Source of the DNA: Glycomyces luteolus
GTDB lineage: Bacteria; Actinomycetota; Actinomycetes; Mycobacteriales; Micromonosporaceae
Assembly (NCBI RefSeq): GCF_027622875.1
Contig: NZ_JAPZVP010000014.1
Location: forward strand, 1 to 64,000
Length of the DNA stretch: 64,000 nucleotides
Reading direction: 5' to 3'
The notes beneath the pieces are model-generated. The model saw nothing but the letters and a program-made list of their open reading frames with translations. It was not told the DNA's origin and ran no database searches. Position numbers and translations under genes: made by a program. Every line of letters starts with the position of its first letter. The stretch's first letter is position 1. Shown here piece by piece: positions 1 through 9,039 of this stretch.

Positions 1-1
1 C

Positions 2-115
2 GCGGAACTCAAGAAGTGGCGCATCCTGCGGAAACTCCGCTGCGACCCACACCGGGCCACCCAAATCGCCCGCGCCATCGCCACTCTCAACTACCAAGAG
101 CGCCAATCAGGATGA
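2..115 (+). pseudogene. 3' end of a DDE transposase, cut by the window edge
   Basis: An open frame enters from the left edge and stops with TGA at 113-115, giving the last 37 residues of a protein. The segment contains KKWRILRKLRC and a following ATQIARAIATLNY helix, which resemble the C-terminal end of IS5-type (DDE_4) transposases. Whether the element is intact cannot be judged because its 5' part lies outside the window. No terminal inverted repeat could be assigned between here and the next gene. It marks a possible mobile-element boundary on the left side of the glycan island. Confidence 0.55.
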
Positions 116-293
116 GAACACCTCAGTGTCGGCGAGGCGGTTGCCGCACTGCCAATTCATCAGTGCACATTCATCGATATTTACGGGACTCGCCGGTCGG
201 CGGGCGGTGCCTCGCGGTCCGCTTGTCGCCGACGAGTCGGGGATCGGTCGGGTCTATGGGCCGGCCTGTCGGTCGCGAACAGGCGTCGGTCGT
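116..293. other. Intergenic stretch between transposase tail and dehydratase gene
   Basis: No gene is supported here. It holds a short AT-rich patch with TCATCGATATTTAC near 171-184 and a weak hairpin (GCCTGT/ACAGGC near 263-283) that could end the leftward dehydratase operon. Confidence 0.3.
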
Positions 294-1424
294 TTACCAG
301 TGCAGGCCCGCGCGTTCGGGCCGGACCCCCGGCCCGGCGGGGTCCGCCGGGCCCGGCCTGCGGCCGAGCTCGGAGATTACTCCCTTATGGACGGTGAGTC
401 CGAGGCCGGGCGCGTCGCCGAGGACGAACGCGCCGTCCTCGATGTCGAGGTCGGCGGTGATGCCGACGGGCGGCCGCAGGTCCTGCAGCTCGCTGACGAG
501 GTGGTTGGGCACGGAGGTGGCGGCGTGCAGCAGGCCGACCGGGATATTGCCGATCGGGCTCACCGGCAGGTCGTAGGCGTGGGCGAGTGCGGCGACCCGC
601 AGGAAGTGCGTGACGCCCCCGACCGCGGCCGTCTGGACGATGTCGAGCCCGCCCCCCTTGAGGAGCGGGCGGAACTGCTCGAGCCCGGTGAGGTTCTCGC
701 CGCTCGCCACGGCGGCGTTCACGCCCCGCTGCACCACCGTGTGGCCCTCGGCGTCCCAGCGCCGCACGGGTTCCTCGACCCATGCGAGGTCCACCGTGCG
801 CTCGAGTTCGCGCACATGGCGCACGGCCTGCTTGCGCGACCACGTCTCGTTCGCGTCGAGCATCAGCCCCGGCCGTGCGACGCCCGCGTCGGTCAGCACG
901 TCCCGCACCAGGGCGAGCCGCCGCCGGTCCGCCTCGACGTCGAGGCCGCCTTTGAGCTTGGCCGACCGCAGGCCGCGGTCGGCGTAGACGCGGTAGGCCG
1001 CAGCGAGGTCCTCGTCGTCCAGTCCGATGTCGAGCCCGGACGCGTAGGCCGGCACGACCCGGTCGCGGCCGCCGAGGAGGCGCCACAGCGGTTCGTCCGC
1101 GGTCTGCGCCTTGAGGTCCCACAGGGCGGTGTCGAGCGCGCCGATCGTGGCGAACACGGCGCCGCCGTGCCCGGCCTTGAAGGCGTGCCGCAGCATCCGG
1201 TCGTACAGCGCGGTGACGCTGCGCGGGTCCTCGCCCTCGATCGCGGCGAAGACGCCCTCGATCTCGACGTGCGAACCGATCCCGACGCCGGTGAGGCCTT
1301 CGTCGGTGTCCACCAGGACGATCGGGACGGTGGTCACGCCGTCCGCGAAGGCGCCGTTGGCGTCGCCGACGGGCCGCGCCCATTCCTGGATCGTCGTCAG
1401 CGTGCGGTAACCGGTGATCCGCAT
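294..1424 (-). CDS. Enolase-superfamily (mandelate racemase/muconate lactonizing type) dehydratase-like protein
   Basis: This 376-residue protein has the two-domain enolase-superfamily architecture: an N-terminal capping domain (about 1-125) and a TIM barrel. The SAKLKGG motif supplies Lys156 and Lys158, and likely metal ligands are Asp190 (LMLDANETW), Glu217/218 (WVEEP) and Glu243 (SGEN). Relatives dehydrate or epimerise sugar acids. Where the mandelate-racemase subgroup carries the Asp-His dyad, this protein appears to have Gln264 and Ile291, so its chemistry may differ from an ordinary acid-sugar dehydratase. It is the last gene of a leftward operon, starting one base after the upstream permease stops, so its substrate is probably derived from what that importer brings in. 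The exact substrate cannot be read from the sequence. Confidence 0.85.
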   Translation of the reverse strand: MRITGYRTLTTIQEWARPVGDANGAFADGVTTVPIVLVDTDEGLTGVGIGSHVEIEGVFAAIEGEDPRSVTALYDRMLRHAFKAGHGGAVFATIGALDTALWDLKAQTADEPLWRLLGGRDRVVPAYASGLDIGLDDEDLAAAYRVYADRGLRSAKLKGGLDVEADRRRLALVRDVLTDAGVARPGLMLDANETWSRKQAVRHVRELERTVDLAWVEEPVRRWDAEGHTVVQRGVNAAVASGENLTGLEQFRPLLKGGGLDIVQTAAVGGVTHFLRVAALAHAYDLPVSPIGNIPVGLLHAATSVPNHLVSELQDLRPPVGITADLDIEDGAFVLGDAPGLGLTVHKGVISELGRRPGPADPAGPGVRPERAGLHW

Positions 1425-1425
1425 G

Positions 1426-2253
1426 TCATCCCTTCGTGGAGCCGGCGGTGACGCCGGCCGTGATCTGGCGCTGGAAGCAGAGGTAGAGCACGAGGACCGG
1501 GACGGCCGCGATGAGCACGCCCCCGGCGAACGTGGGGATGTCGGCGGAGTACTGGCCGCGCAGCGAGGTGACCCCGACCATGAGGGTGCGGTGCTCGGCC
1601 GAGGGCATCAGGAGCAGCGCGATGAGCACGTCGTTCCAGCAGAACAGGGCGTTGAGGATGCCCACCGAGAGCAGCGCGGGCCGCCCGAGCGGCAGCATGA
1701 TCCGGCCGTAGACGCCGTACACCGAGTTGCCGTCGATGCGGGCGGCGTCGATGATCTCGGTCGGGATGCCGCTGTAGTAGCTGGTCATCAGGAACACCGT
1801 GAACGGCAGGAACTGCGCCGTGTAGGCGAGGATCAGCCCGGGGTAGGTGTCGATGAGCCCGGTCTGCCCCATGATGCGCGCGAGCGGCACCATGATGACC
1901 TGGAACGGGATGAACAGCGCCGAGAGGCAGGCGAGGAACAGCACCCGCGACCCGCGGAACCGCAACTGGCTCAAGGCGAAACCGGCCATCGATCCGAAGA
2001 GCAGCAGGAGCGCGACCGCGCCGGTGACGACGAGGAGCGAGTTGGCGAGGTAGCGGTCCATGTCGGCGCTGCCCCAGGCCTCGGCGAAGGCGTCCCAGCG
2101 CAGGCCCTCGGCCGGGGCGAAGCGGTCGAGCACGTACTCGTGGCGGGTCTTCATGGCGACGTTGGCGGTGAACACCAGCGGGTAGACGGTGGCGATAGCC
2201 AAGGCGGCCATGGGGATCGCGGCGAGCCACCGGCCCGCTCTGAGCGGCGACAT
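1426..2253 (-). CDS. ABC sugar importer permease (MalG type)
   Basis: A 275-residue inner-membrane permease of the carbohydrate uptake family CUT1. About six hydrophobic segments are visible, and the cytoplasmic EAA loop reads IIDAARIDGNSVYG around 167-180, where the ATPase docks. The protein ends with the ITAGVTAGSTKG tail typical of MalG-like subunits. The ATG at 2251-2253 overlaps the TGA of the upstream permease and is preceded by GGAGGAC, so the two are translationally coupled. No ATPase gene lies nearby; a shared MsiK-type ATPase elsewhere in the genome is usual for such actinobacterial systems. A much longer frame runs upstream of this start but is only the shadow of the neighbouring permease. 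Confidence 0.88.
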   Translation of the reverse strand: MSPLRAGRWLAAIPMAALAIATVYPLVFTANVAMKTRHEYVLDRFAPAEGLRWDAFAEAWGSADMDRYLANSLLVVTGAVALLLLFGSMAGFALSQLRFRGSRVLFLACLSALFIPFQVIMVPLARIMGQTGLIDTYPGLILAYTAQFLPFTVFLMTSYYSGIPTEIIDAARIDGNSVYGVYGRIMLPLGRPALLSVGILNALFCWNDVLIALLLMPSAEHRTLMVGVTSLRGQYSADIPTFAGGVLIAAVPVLVLYLCFQRQITAGVTAGSTKG

Positions 2254-3215
2254 CAGTCCTCCCTCCCGGCACGGCGCAGGACCGCGATCTGGGCGAGCCC
2301 GACGACGAGCATCACTCCGAAGAGCACTGTGGACGCTGCGGAGGCGAGGGCCGGGCGCCCCATCTGGCCCTGCTGGAACCAGATGTAGTACTCGGGCAGG
2401 TAGGTCGAGCCCTCCGGGCCGCCGCCGGTCATGACGTACAGCAGGCCGAACATCGAGGTGAGCATGCCGATCATGGTGGTGACGACGACGAACTGGATCG
2501 TGCGCGAGAGCCCCGGCACGATCACGTGCCGCACCACCTTCGGCAGCGAGGCGCCGTCGACGCGGGCGGCGTCGATGAGCGAGACGTCCAATGTGGCGAA
2601 TCCGGCGAGGAACACCACGAGCGCCATGCCGAAGGTCGCCCAGATGTGGACGCCGACGACGGCGTACATCGCGATGCCGGGGTCGCCGAGCCAGTCGACG
2701 GGCCCGAGGCCCACGGCGCCCAGCAGGGCGTTGGCGGGGCCGTCGAAGGCCAGCAGGAGGTTGAAGATCGCGCCGATGATCACGGGGGAGAGCACGGCCG
2801 GGAAGAAGTAGACGCTCCGGTACACGCGGTGCCCGGGCACGCGCAGGTAGATGAACGTGGCCAGGAGCCCCGGGATGGCCACGGCCACCGGCAGGAGCAG
2901 CACGAGCAGGCCCACGTTCCGCATGGACGCGATGAACAGCGGATCGTCGAACAGCGCGGTGTAGTTGTCCAGCCCGACGGCCTGGCCGTTGCGGTCGCCG
3001 TCGCCGGTGAACGAGAAGTTCACGCCGAGTGCCAAGGGGTAGAGGCGGAACACCCCGATGATGAGCGCCGCGGGCGCGACCAGCAGGTAGGGCGCGAGGC
3101 GTTCGGAGCGGGACCGGCCCGCGGCGCCGCGCCCGGATCTCACGCGGCGCCGCGGTGTCGGGGTGCCGCTGCGGTCGCGGACGGGCGCCCGCAGCGGCGT
3201 GGAGGTGCTCGGCAT
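2253..3215 (-). CDS. ABC sugar importer permease (MalF type)
   Basis: A 320-residue permease. A basic, Ser/Arg-rich N-terminus of about 40 residues is followed by six predicted membrane segments from about residue 41. The EAA-loop equivalent is LIDAARVDGASLPKVV at 213-228, followed by the VMTGGGPEGST signature common to MalF-like proteins. It pairs with the downstream MalG-type permease, which it overlaps by one base, and follows the binding-protein gene by 2 bases. The ATG at 3213-3215 was chosen because the upstream extension only mirrors the binding-protein gene in another frame. Confidence 0.88.
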   Translation of the reverse strand: MPSTSTPLRAPVRDRSGTPTPRRRVRSGRGAAGRSRSERLAPYLLVAPAALIIGVFRLYPLALGVNFSFTGDGDRNGQAVGLDNYTALFDDPLFIASMRNVGLLVLLLPVAVAIPGLLATFIYLRVPGHRVYRSVYFFPAVLSPVIIGAIFNLLLAFDGPANALLGAVGLGPVDWLGDPGIAMYAVVGVHIWATFGMALVVFLAGFATLDVSLIDAARVDGASLPKVVRHVIVPGLSRTIQFVVVTTMIGMLTSMFGLLYVMTGGGPEGSTYLPEYYIWFQQGQMGRPALASAASTVLFGVMLVVGLAQIAVLRRAGRED

Positions 3216-3217
3216 CG

Positions 3218-4483
3218 CTAGCCCGCCTGGTCGCTCGCGGCGAGCTGGCCGAGCGCGTCGTCGACGGTGACCGATCCGCTGAGGAGCTGCTGGGACAGGC
3301 GTCCCATGAGTTCGAGGGTCTCGGCGGAGAGGGCCACGTGCAGCGCGGGCTTCCCGGTCGGGAGCTCGGCGACGATGGCGGCCGTGGCAGGTCCGGCGCC
3401 GGAGGCGTCGATCGTGGTGTCGGCCGCGATCGCGCCCGCGTCGGCGTAGAACGCCTCCAGCGCCTTCGTGGACGAGAGCGAGCGGACGAGGTCGGCCGCG
3501 AGTTCGGGGTCCTCGGTCCATTCGGCGACGCCGTAGCCGATGCCGCCGTCGTAGGGGAGGCTCGGTGCGGCCCCGGGGTTGACGAGCGGGGCGGGCATGA
3601 CGCCGACGTTCTCGGCGCCGAGGAACTCGCCGAAGTCCTTCCAGTGGCCCACATCGGACATGAGGCCGATGACGTGGGCGGCCTCGCCCGCGTCGAAGAT
3701 CGCGAACTCGTCGTTGAACATCGCGGTGGAGTTGACGCCGTCGTTGTTCAGCCCGGCCTGCTCGGCCTCGACCCACAGCTCGAAGATCCGCCGCACGCCG
3801 GGGGAGGTCCAGTCCCGCTCGCCGGCGATCCAGGCGTCGTACTCGGCCGGGGCGAGCACGCCCGGTCCGATCCCGGAGAGGAAGAACTGGATGCCGATGC
3901 CCTCCTTGTTGCCCATGGCGAAGCAGTCGGCGCCGGTGGCCTCGGTGATCTGCTCGCAGTTCGCGAGGAACGCGTCCCAGGTGGCGGCGGGGGCCTCGGG
4001 GTCGAGCCCGGCCTGCTCGTACAGCGCCTTGTTGTAGTAGATCGGGTGGCCCTGCAGCGTGACGGGCGCGGCGTAGACGTGGCCGTCGGCGGTGAACGCC
4101 TCCCACCCGGCCAGGCGCTCCATGTCCTCGACGAGGTAGTCCTCAAGGGGCAGCAGGGCATCGGTGCGGTCGCGCAGCTGCCCGCCGCCGTTGAAGAGCA
4201 TCACGTCGGGCCCTTCACCGGACTGGATCGCGGTGCCGAGCAGGTTGTAGTACTGGTCGAAGGGCTGCGCCACGAACTCGACCTCGACGCCGGGGTGCTT
4301 CTCGGCGAAGTCGGCCTTCGCCTGCTCGATATAGGACTTGGCGGTCTCGTCGCCGGACTTCCAGTCCCAGACCACCAGGGTGTCACCGCCTCCGCCTCCG
4401 GAGTCCGGTCCGGCGGCGCTGCCGCATCCGTACAGCGCGAGGGGCGCTATCAGGGCCGTCGACCACAGTGCTCGTCGCTTCAT
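3218..4483 (-). CDS. Extracellular sugar-binding lipoprotein of an ABC importer
   Basis: A 421-residue family-1 solute-binding protein. The signal peptide ends in the lipobox LYGC with Cys20 as the lipidation site, followed by a Gly-rich linker. The mature domain starts at TLVVWDWKSGDETAKSY, the usual opening of CUT1 binding proteins. It is the first gene of a four-gene operon (binding protein, two permeases, enolase-type enzyme) transcribed away from the GntR regulator. The ligand cannot be named from sequence; the downstream enolase-superfamily enzyme hints at a sugar yielding an aldonic or uronic acid. Confidence 0.88.
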   Translation of the reverse strand: MKRRALWSTALIAPLALYGCGSAAGPDSGGGGGDTLVVWDWKSGDETAKSYIEQAKADFAEKHPGVEVEFVAQPFDQYYNLLGTAIQSGEGPDVMLFNGGGQLRDRTDALLPLEDYLVEDMERLAGWEAFTADGHVYAAPVTLQGHPIYYNKALYEQAGLDPEAPAATWDAFLANCEQITEATGADCFAMGNKEGIGIQFFLSGIGPGVLAPAEYDAWIAGERDWTSPGVRRIFELWVEAEQAGLNNDGVNSTAMFNDEFAIFDAGEAAHVIGLMSDVGHWKDFGEFLGAENVGVMPAPLVNPGAAPSLPYDGGIGYGVAEWTEDPELAADLVRSLSSTKALEAFYADAGAIAADTTIDASGAGPATAAIVAELPTGKPALHVALSAETLELMGRLSQQLLSGSVTVDDALGQLAASDQAG

Positions 4484-4552
4484 CGCAGATCACTCTCCGT
4501 AGGGGGTGCCGGGGGGTCCGGCTCGCACGGTCGCCCGTAAACATAACTTGTA

Positions 4553-4567
4553 TGACGTCTTACGTCA
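4553..4567. promoter_or_regulatory. Inverted repeat TGACGT-N3-ACGTCA, likely GntR operator
   Basis: A perfect 6-base inverted repeat with a 3-base spacer lies in the 138-base gap between the divergent GntR and binding-protein genes. A further half site (ATGACGTATAC) sits at about 4577-4587. The placement is right for autoregulation and control of the importer operon by the adjacent GntR protein. Binding is inferred. Confidence 0.55.
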
Positions 4568-4621
4568 ATGGAGTGATGACGTATACTGGGCGGCGACCTG
4601 AAGGCGGCGGACGGAGGATCG

Positions 4622-5392
4622 ATGACGGCAGTGCAGCGCCCGACCGTGGAGGAACCGGCGCCGCCCGCGTGGTCGCGCCGGCCTACCAACCTGGCGAAGG
4701 CCGTCACTGAGGAGCTGGTGCGGCGGATCGTGCGCGGCGACTACCCGCCCGGGTCCGCGCTTCCGGCCGAGCACGCGCTCTGCGCGACGTTCTCGGTGAG
4801 CCGCACTGTGATCCGCGAGGCCGTGAAGGTCCTGCAGGAGAAGGGCCTGGTGCAGATCCGGCAGGGCTCGGGCACCGCGGTCCTGCCCTCGACCTCGTGG
4901 AACCTGCTCGACGAGCTGGTGCTCGCCGCCACCATCGACGACGACGCGACCCTCGGCATCCTCGACGACCTCGTCGTCACCCGCCGCCTTCTCGAATCCG
5001 ACATGGCCGGCGTGGCCGCCCGGGTCGCGGACGAGGACGCCGTCGGCCGGATGCGGGAGCTGGTGGACCGCATGGACGCCCTGGTCGACGATCCGGAGTC
5101 CTATCACGAGCACGACCGGGCCTTCCACGACACCGTCATGCGCGCTTCGGGCAACCGCATCGCCCGCGCCGTCGTCCGCTCGCTGGAGGGTCAGGTCATC
5201 AACACCGCCCGGTACATGGGGCGTTCCGAGCGCTCGATGTGCGAGGCCTCGAACCGGGGCCACCGCCGCATCCTCGAGCGCATCGCGGCGGGCGACCCCG
5301 AGGGCGCCGCCGAGGCCATGTTCGCCCACATCACGGAGGCCTGGCTCGTCCGCCGGGGGGCGACGGGCGATCCGGACCGGCTCGCGCGCTGA
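4622..5392 (+). CDS. GntR-family transcriptional regulator with FCD domain
   Basis: A 256-residue FadR-subfamily regulator. A winged-helix domain (about 25-90) contains the GntR signature PPGSALPAEHALCATFSVSR, followed by an FCD ligand-binding domain (about 105-235). Likely metal-binding positions lie in HDRAFHDTV, in the RGHRRIL segment and in the FAHI segment. FCD regulators usually sense organic or sugar acids, which fits the divergent operon ending in an enolase-superfamily enzyme. The ATG at 4622 follows a GGAGG sequence. It probably represses itself and the divergent importer through the TGACGT repeats between them. Confidence 0.85.
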   Translation: MTAVQRPTVEEPAPPAWSRRPTNLAKAVTEELVRRIVRGDYPPGSALPAEHALCATFSVSRTVIREAVKVLQEKGLVQIRQGSGTAVLPSTSWNLLDELVLAATIDDDATLGILDDLVVTRRLLESDMAGVAARVADEDAVGRMRELVDRMDALVDDPESYHEHDRAFHDTVMRASGNRIARAVVRSLEGQVINTARYMGRSERSMCEASNRGHRRILERIAAGDPEGAAEAMFAHITEAWLVRRGATGDPDRLAR

Positions 5393-5462
5393 TCCGAACA
5401 TCCGATGTATCGCCTTCACCCGCAAGGACATCGGGCCGCAAAGATCTGAAACTGCTCCGGTA

Positions 5463-5490
5463 TTGACTGCATTGATCCAATCTATATAGA
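5463..5490 (+). promoter_or_regulatory. Candidate promoter of the secreted esterase
   Basis: TTGACT (5463-5468), a 16-base spacer and TATAGA (5485-5490) lie in an unusually AT-rich patch, about 155 bases upstream of the esterase start. The rest of the 5393-5646 gap shows no gene. Confidence 0.45.
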
Positions 5491-5646
5491 CTGGCATCAA
5501 TATTCAAGGCTTCGTACGATCCGATCCGGCTCAACTGGGAGCGATCCCAGGCGACCGGGAGGATCGCGCCTCCGCAATGGACCTCTCATGCGTCGCCGGT
5601 AGTCAGTGCGGGCTCTGAAGAGCCCGAACCCAAGGAGTTTCCCCTG

Positions 5647-6957
5647 ATGTCGAGATTCAGATCCGTCCTCGCGTGCCTCGCGGCCGCGGCACTGATGGTG
5701 CTGTCCGCGGGCGCGACGGCGCAGGCCGCCGACGAACCCGCGGCGACCGCCGATGTGGGCGCCGCGGCCAGCTCCGGCTGCGGCAAGACCCCGACCCTCA
5801 CCAGCGGCACCCACACCATCCAGAGCAGCGGCCAGAACCGCAGCTTCATCCTCAAGATCCCCGCCGGCTACGACAACACCAAGCCCCACAAGCTGATCTT
5901 CGGCAACCACTGGTGGGGCGGCACCGCCAACGACGTCGCCTCCGGCGGCACCGACGGCGCCGTCTACGCCCACTACGGACTCGACGCGCTCGCGAACGGC
6001 TCCGCGATCTTCGTCGCCCCGCAGGGCCAGAACAACGCCTGGGCCAACTCCAACGGCATCGACGTGGTCTTCTTCGACGACATGATCCGCCGCATCGAGG
6101 CCGACCTCTGCGTCGACGAGTCGCAGCGGTTCTCCTTGGGCTTCAGCTACGGCGGGGCGATCAGCTACGCGCTGGCGTGCGCGCGGCCGAACGTGTTCCG
6201 CGCGGTCATCGCCATCGCCGTCCCCGGCCCGGTGAGCGGCTGCAGCGGCGGCACGGGCGCCGTGGCGTACTTCGGCATCCAGGGCGTCAACGACAGCATG
6301 CCGAACGCCCGGGCGATGCGCGACCGGTTCGTGGCCAACAACGGCTGCGCGTCGATGAGCCCCCGTGAGCCCGCCGCCGGAAGCGGCACCCACATCACCT
6401 CCACCTACTCCTGCCGCGCCGGGTTCCCGGTCCAGTGGGCCGCGTTCGACGGCGGCCACCAGCAGGGCCCGGTCGACGGCTGCACCGGCTGCGAGAGCGG
6501 CGCCCGCAGCTGGGTCAAGGGCGAGGTCTGGCGGTTCATCAGCCAGTTCTCCTCCACCCCGCCCGCCGAGACCGACCAGGTGAAGAACACCGGCGCGAAC
6601 CGCTGCCTCGACGTCTCGGCGCAGTCGCAGTCGAACGGCGCGACGGTCCAGCTGTGGGACTGCCACACCGGCTCGAACCAGCAGTGGGTCTACAACACGA
6701 CCTCGAAGCGGCTCAGCGTCTACGGCGGCAAGTGCCTCGACGCCGAGGGCGCGGGCACCTCGCCCGGGACGCGGGCCATCATCTGGGACTGCCACGGCGG
6801 CACGAACCAGCAGTGGAACCTCAACTCCAACGGCACCATCACCGGCGTCCAGTCGGGACTGTGCCTCGGCACCGTCAACAACGGGACCGGCAACGGCACC
6901 GGGGTGGTCCTGGCCTCGTGCAACGGCTCCTCGAGCCAGAACTGGTCCCTGAGCTGA
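5647..6957 (+). CDS. Secreted CE1-type esterase (feruloyl/PHB-depolymerase-like) with ricin-B lectin domain
   Basis: A 436-residue exported enzyme. A Sec signal peptide ends near AQAADEP (about residue 28). It is followed by an alpha/beta-hydrolase domain (about 45-310) with nucleophile motif GFSYGG, and a C-terminal beta-trefoil (about 315-436) with QxW repeats NQQW, NQQW and SQNW. The FDGGHQ segment probably carries the catalytic His. Domains of this kind are annotated as feruloyl or acetylxylan esterases or PHB depolymerases; the lectin domain and the convergent GH43 favour action on plant cell-wall polysaccharide. An RBS (AAGGAG) precedes the ATG. The exact ester cleaved is not determined. 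Confidence 0.8.
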   Translation: MSRFRSVLACLAAAALMVLSAGATAQAADEPAATADVGAAASSGCGKTPTLTSGTHTIQSSGQNRSFILKIPAGYDNTKPHKLIFGNHWWGGTANDVASGGTDGAVYAHYGLDALANGSAIFVAPQGQNNAWANSNGIDVVFFDDMIRRIEADLCVDESQRFSLGFSYGGAISYALACARPNVFRAVIAIAVPGPVSGCSGGTGAVAYFGIQGVNDSMPNARAMRDRFVANNGCASMSPREPAAGSGTHITSTYSCRAGFPVQWAAFDGGHQQGPVDGCTGCESGARSWVKGEVWRFISQFSSTPPAETDQVKNTGANRCLDVSAQSQSNGATVQLWDCHTGSNQQWVYNTTSKRLSVYGGKCLDAEGAGTSPGTRAIIWDCHGGTNQQWNLNSNGTITGVQSGLCLGTVNNGTGNGTGVVLASCNGSSSQNWSLS

Positions 6958-6994
6958 CCCCCGGACCGGTGCGCCCTCAGCACCGCGCATAGAT

Positions 6995-7024
6995 GAACGG
7001 GCCTCCCTCGCGGGAGGCCCGTTC
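6995..7024 (+). terminator. Rho-independent-like hairpin after the esterase gene
   Basis: A perfect 13-base stem (GAACGGGCCTCCC / GGGAGGCCCGTTC) with a 4-base loop lies 37 bases after the esterase stop. No strong U-tract follows, as is usual in actinomycetes. Confidence 0.75.
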
Positions 7025-7114
7025 GCACTGCGCGGCACCGCTGGCGGCGGCGATCGGCGAGGCGGCGCGCTCCGTGAGCGCGCCGCCTTGAACCTCGGTT
7101 GCGCAAGTACGATC

Positions 7115-7144
7115 GAGCGGGCGGCCCGGAAGAGCCGCCCGCTC
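7115..7144 (-). terminator. Terminator hairpin after the GH43 gene
   Basis: A perfect 11-base stem (GAGCGGGCGGC / GCCGCCCGCTC) with an 8-base loop lies 41 bases beyond the leftward GH43 stop. It faces the esterase terminator. Confidence 0.7.
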
Positions 7145-7185
7145 ATGTGTTCGCTATGCCGCCGACGGGGCGCCGGCGCGGCTCA

Positions 7186-8979
7186 TCAGAGGGACCATCG
7201 CTGGTTGCTCCCGCCGTGGCAGGTCCACAACTGCACCAGGGCGCCGTTGGCGGTCGATGCGCCGGAGACGTCCAGGCACAGGCCCGATTGCACTCCGGTG
7301 ATGGTGCCGTCGGCGTTGACGTTCCACCGCTGGTTCGCCCCGCCGTGGCAGCTCCAGGTGACCGCGGCCGTGCCGTTGGCCGTGCCATTGCCCGAAGCGT
7401 CCAGGCAGAGCCGGGAGCCGCCCGTGTAGACAGACAGCTCACCGGCGGCCGAGTGGGTCCACTGCTGCCCGGGGCCGCCCGAGCAGTCCCGGATCTGCAC
7501 CTGGACACCGGGCTGGGTCGACGCGTTCGGCACGTCGAGGCACTTGCCGGCCCCTACCGCCTGCAGGTCGCCGCCGCCGCTCCCGGCCCCGGCATCGAAC
7601 CGCCACCAGTCGAAGTTGAACAGGGAACCGCTGCCGCCGGTGAACTTCAGGTACAGGTCGTGCGTCCCGGTCGCGCCGCTTACGGGGCAGGAGACGCTCG
7701 TCCAGGTCTGCCAGCCGCCGGTGCCGCCGACGGTGCAGGTGCCGACGAGCGGCCCGTTCTGTCCGTCGAGTCGGACCTCGATCCGGCCGCCGGTCGTCGC
7801 CGAGGCGACCCGGGCGGTGAACTGGTTCGCGCCGGTGCCGAAGGCCGCGCCCTTGACCTTGATCCAGTCGCCGTTCTCGATCCAGCCGACGTTCATGCCG
7901 CCCTCACCGGAGCGCTCGGTCTCGACCCCGGACGTCCAGGCGATCGTCTCGGCCTCTTGGCGCACATAGGGGTTGAGGGTCCCGATCTGCGGCGCTCCGG
8001 CCGAGGTCATGTTGATCTGCGGGATCGTGCCGTCGGCGTTGTAGGTGAACCGCTCCACCGCCACGGACCTGGTGAAGCCGCCGCCGCCCGGCAGCGCGCC
8101 GTTGTGGTAGAAGAAGTACGAGCCGCCCTTGTAGTCGATCACCCCGGCGTGGTTGGTGAAGCTGGAGCCCTGCGTCGGCATGACCGTGCCCCGGTAGGTC
8201 CACGGTCCGGTCGGTCCGGGCGAGGTCGAATAGGCGATGTGCTCGGAGCAGCACTGCGCGGCGAATACCATGTAGTACAAGGAGCCCCGCTTGTAGACCC
8301 ACGGCCCCTCCTCGTAGAGGGTCGGCCGCTCGGTGCTGTTGGGCCGCGTCCCGAATCCCTGCGTGGTGAGGGGGATCTGGGTCACGGAGCCGGAGTAGGA
8401 GATCATGTCGGCGTTGAGCTTCACGTACCACAGGTTCGGGTTGCCCCAGTACAGGTACGCCTGGCCATCGGTGTCGATGAAGACGGTGGGGTCGATCTCG
8501 CCGTTCTGGACGAGCGGGTGCCCGAGGGCGTCCCGGAACGGACCGGTGGGGCTGTCGGCGACCGCCACTCCGATGGCGGGCCTGCCCGTGGCGTCGTTGA
8601 TGACCGGGACGTACCAGTAGAACTTGCCGCCCCGCTCCACGGCCTGGCCCGCCCACGCGTCCTGGCGCGCCCAGCTGAAGGTCTCGAGGCTGAGCGGTGA
8701 GCCGTGGTCGGTCCAGTTGACCATGTCGTCGGAGGACCAGACCCGCCAGTCCTTCATGGTGAACCAGGTCGAGCCGTCCTCGTCGTGCCCGGTGTAGAGG
8801 TAGACGCGTCCGTTGTGGACCAGCGGCGCGGGGTCGGCGGTGTAGACGGTCTGGATGATCGGGTTGTCGGCCTGTGCCGGGTCGGGCGACGGATCGGCGG
8901 CGGTGCTCAGCAGGGCCGCGGCGAACACGGCGGCCACCGCCGCCGCGATGCGGCGGCGCCTCGGATGCGGGGTCTTCAT
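7186..8979 (-). CDS. Secreted GH43 arabinofuranosidase/xylosidase with CBM6-like and ricin-B domains
   Basis: A 597-residue secreted enzyme. After a signal peptide (cleavage near AQADNP), the five-bladed GH43 domain (about 35-335) shows the expected carboxylates: TADPAP (base), EIDPTVF (pKa modulator) and EEGPWVY (acid). A CBM6-like beta-sandwich follows (about 340-465, starting VRQEAETIAW), then a beta-trefoil (about 475-597) with QQW, NQRW and NQRW motifs. The GH43+CBM6 layout recalls arabinoxylan arabinofuranohydrolases. The ATG at 8977-8979 was chosen over an ATG 13 codons upstream because GAGAGG sits at proper distance and the signal peptide then begins cleanly. A CGAA-N3-TTCG operator lies just upstream. 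Confidence 0.85.
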   Translation of the reverse strand: MKTPHPRRRRIAAAVAAVFAAALLSTAADPSPDPAQADNPIIQTVYTADPAPLVHNGRVYLYTGHDEDGSTWFTMKDWRVWSSDDMVNWTDHGSPLSLETFSWARQDAWAGQAVERGGKFYWYVPVINDATGRPAIGVAVADSPTGPFRDALGHPLVQNGEIDPTVFIDTDGQAYLYWGNPNLWYVKLNADMISYSGSVTQIPLTTQGFGTRPNSTERPTLYEEGPWVYKRGSLYYMVFAAQCCSEHIAYSTSPGPTGPWTYRGTVMPTQGSSFTNHAGVIDYKGGSYFFYHNGALPGGGGFTRSVAVERFTYNADGTIPQINMTSAGAPQIGTLNPYVRQEAETIAWTSGVETERSGEGGMNVGWIENGDWIKVKGAAFGTGANQFTARVASATTGGRIEVRLDGQNGPLVGTCTVGGTGGWQTWTSVSCPVSGATGTHDLYLKFTGGSGSLFNFDWWRFDAGAGSGGGDLQAVGAGKCLDVPNASTQPGVQVQIRDCSGGPGQQWTHSAAGELSVYTGGSRLCLDASGNGTANGTAAVTWSCHGGANQRWNVNADGTITGVQSGLCLDVSGASTANGALVQLWTCHGGSNQRWSL

Positions 8980-9039
8980 GGGGGAACCTCTCCGGCGCTC
9001 GCGCGCCACAGGTGTCACGCAGGGATTCTCGGTAGCCCT

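Noticed and set aside
1426-3654. A 742-codon minus-strand frame spanning two permease genes
   Set aside because: Only its last 275 codons encode a permease; the upstream part is an Arg/Pro-rich shadow of the other permease and the binding-protein gene.
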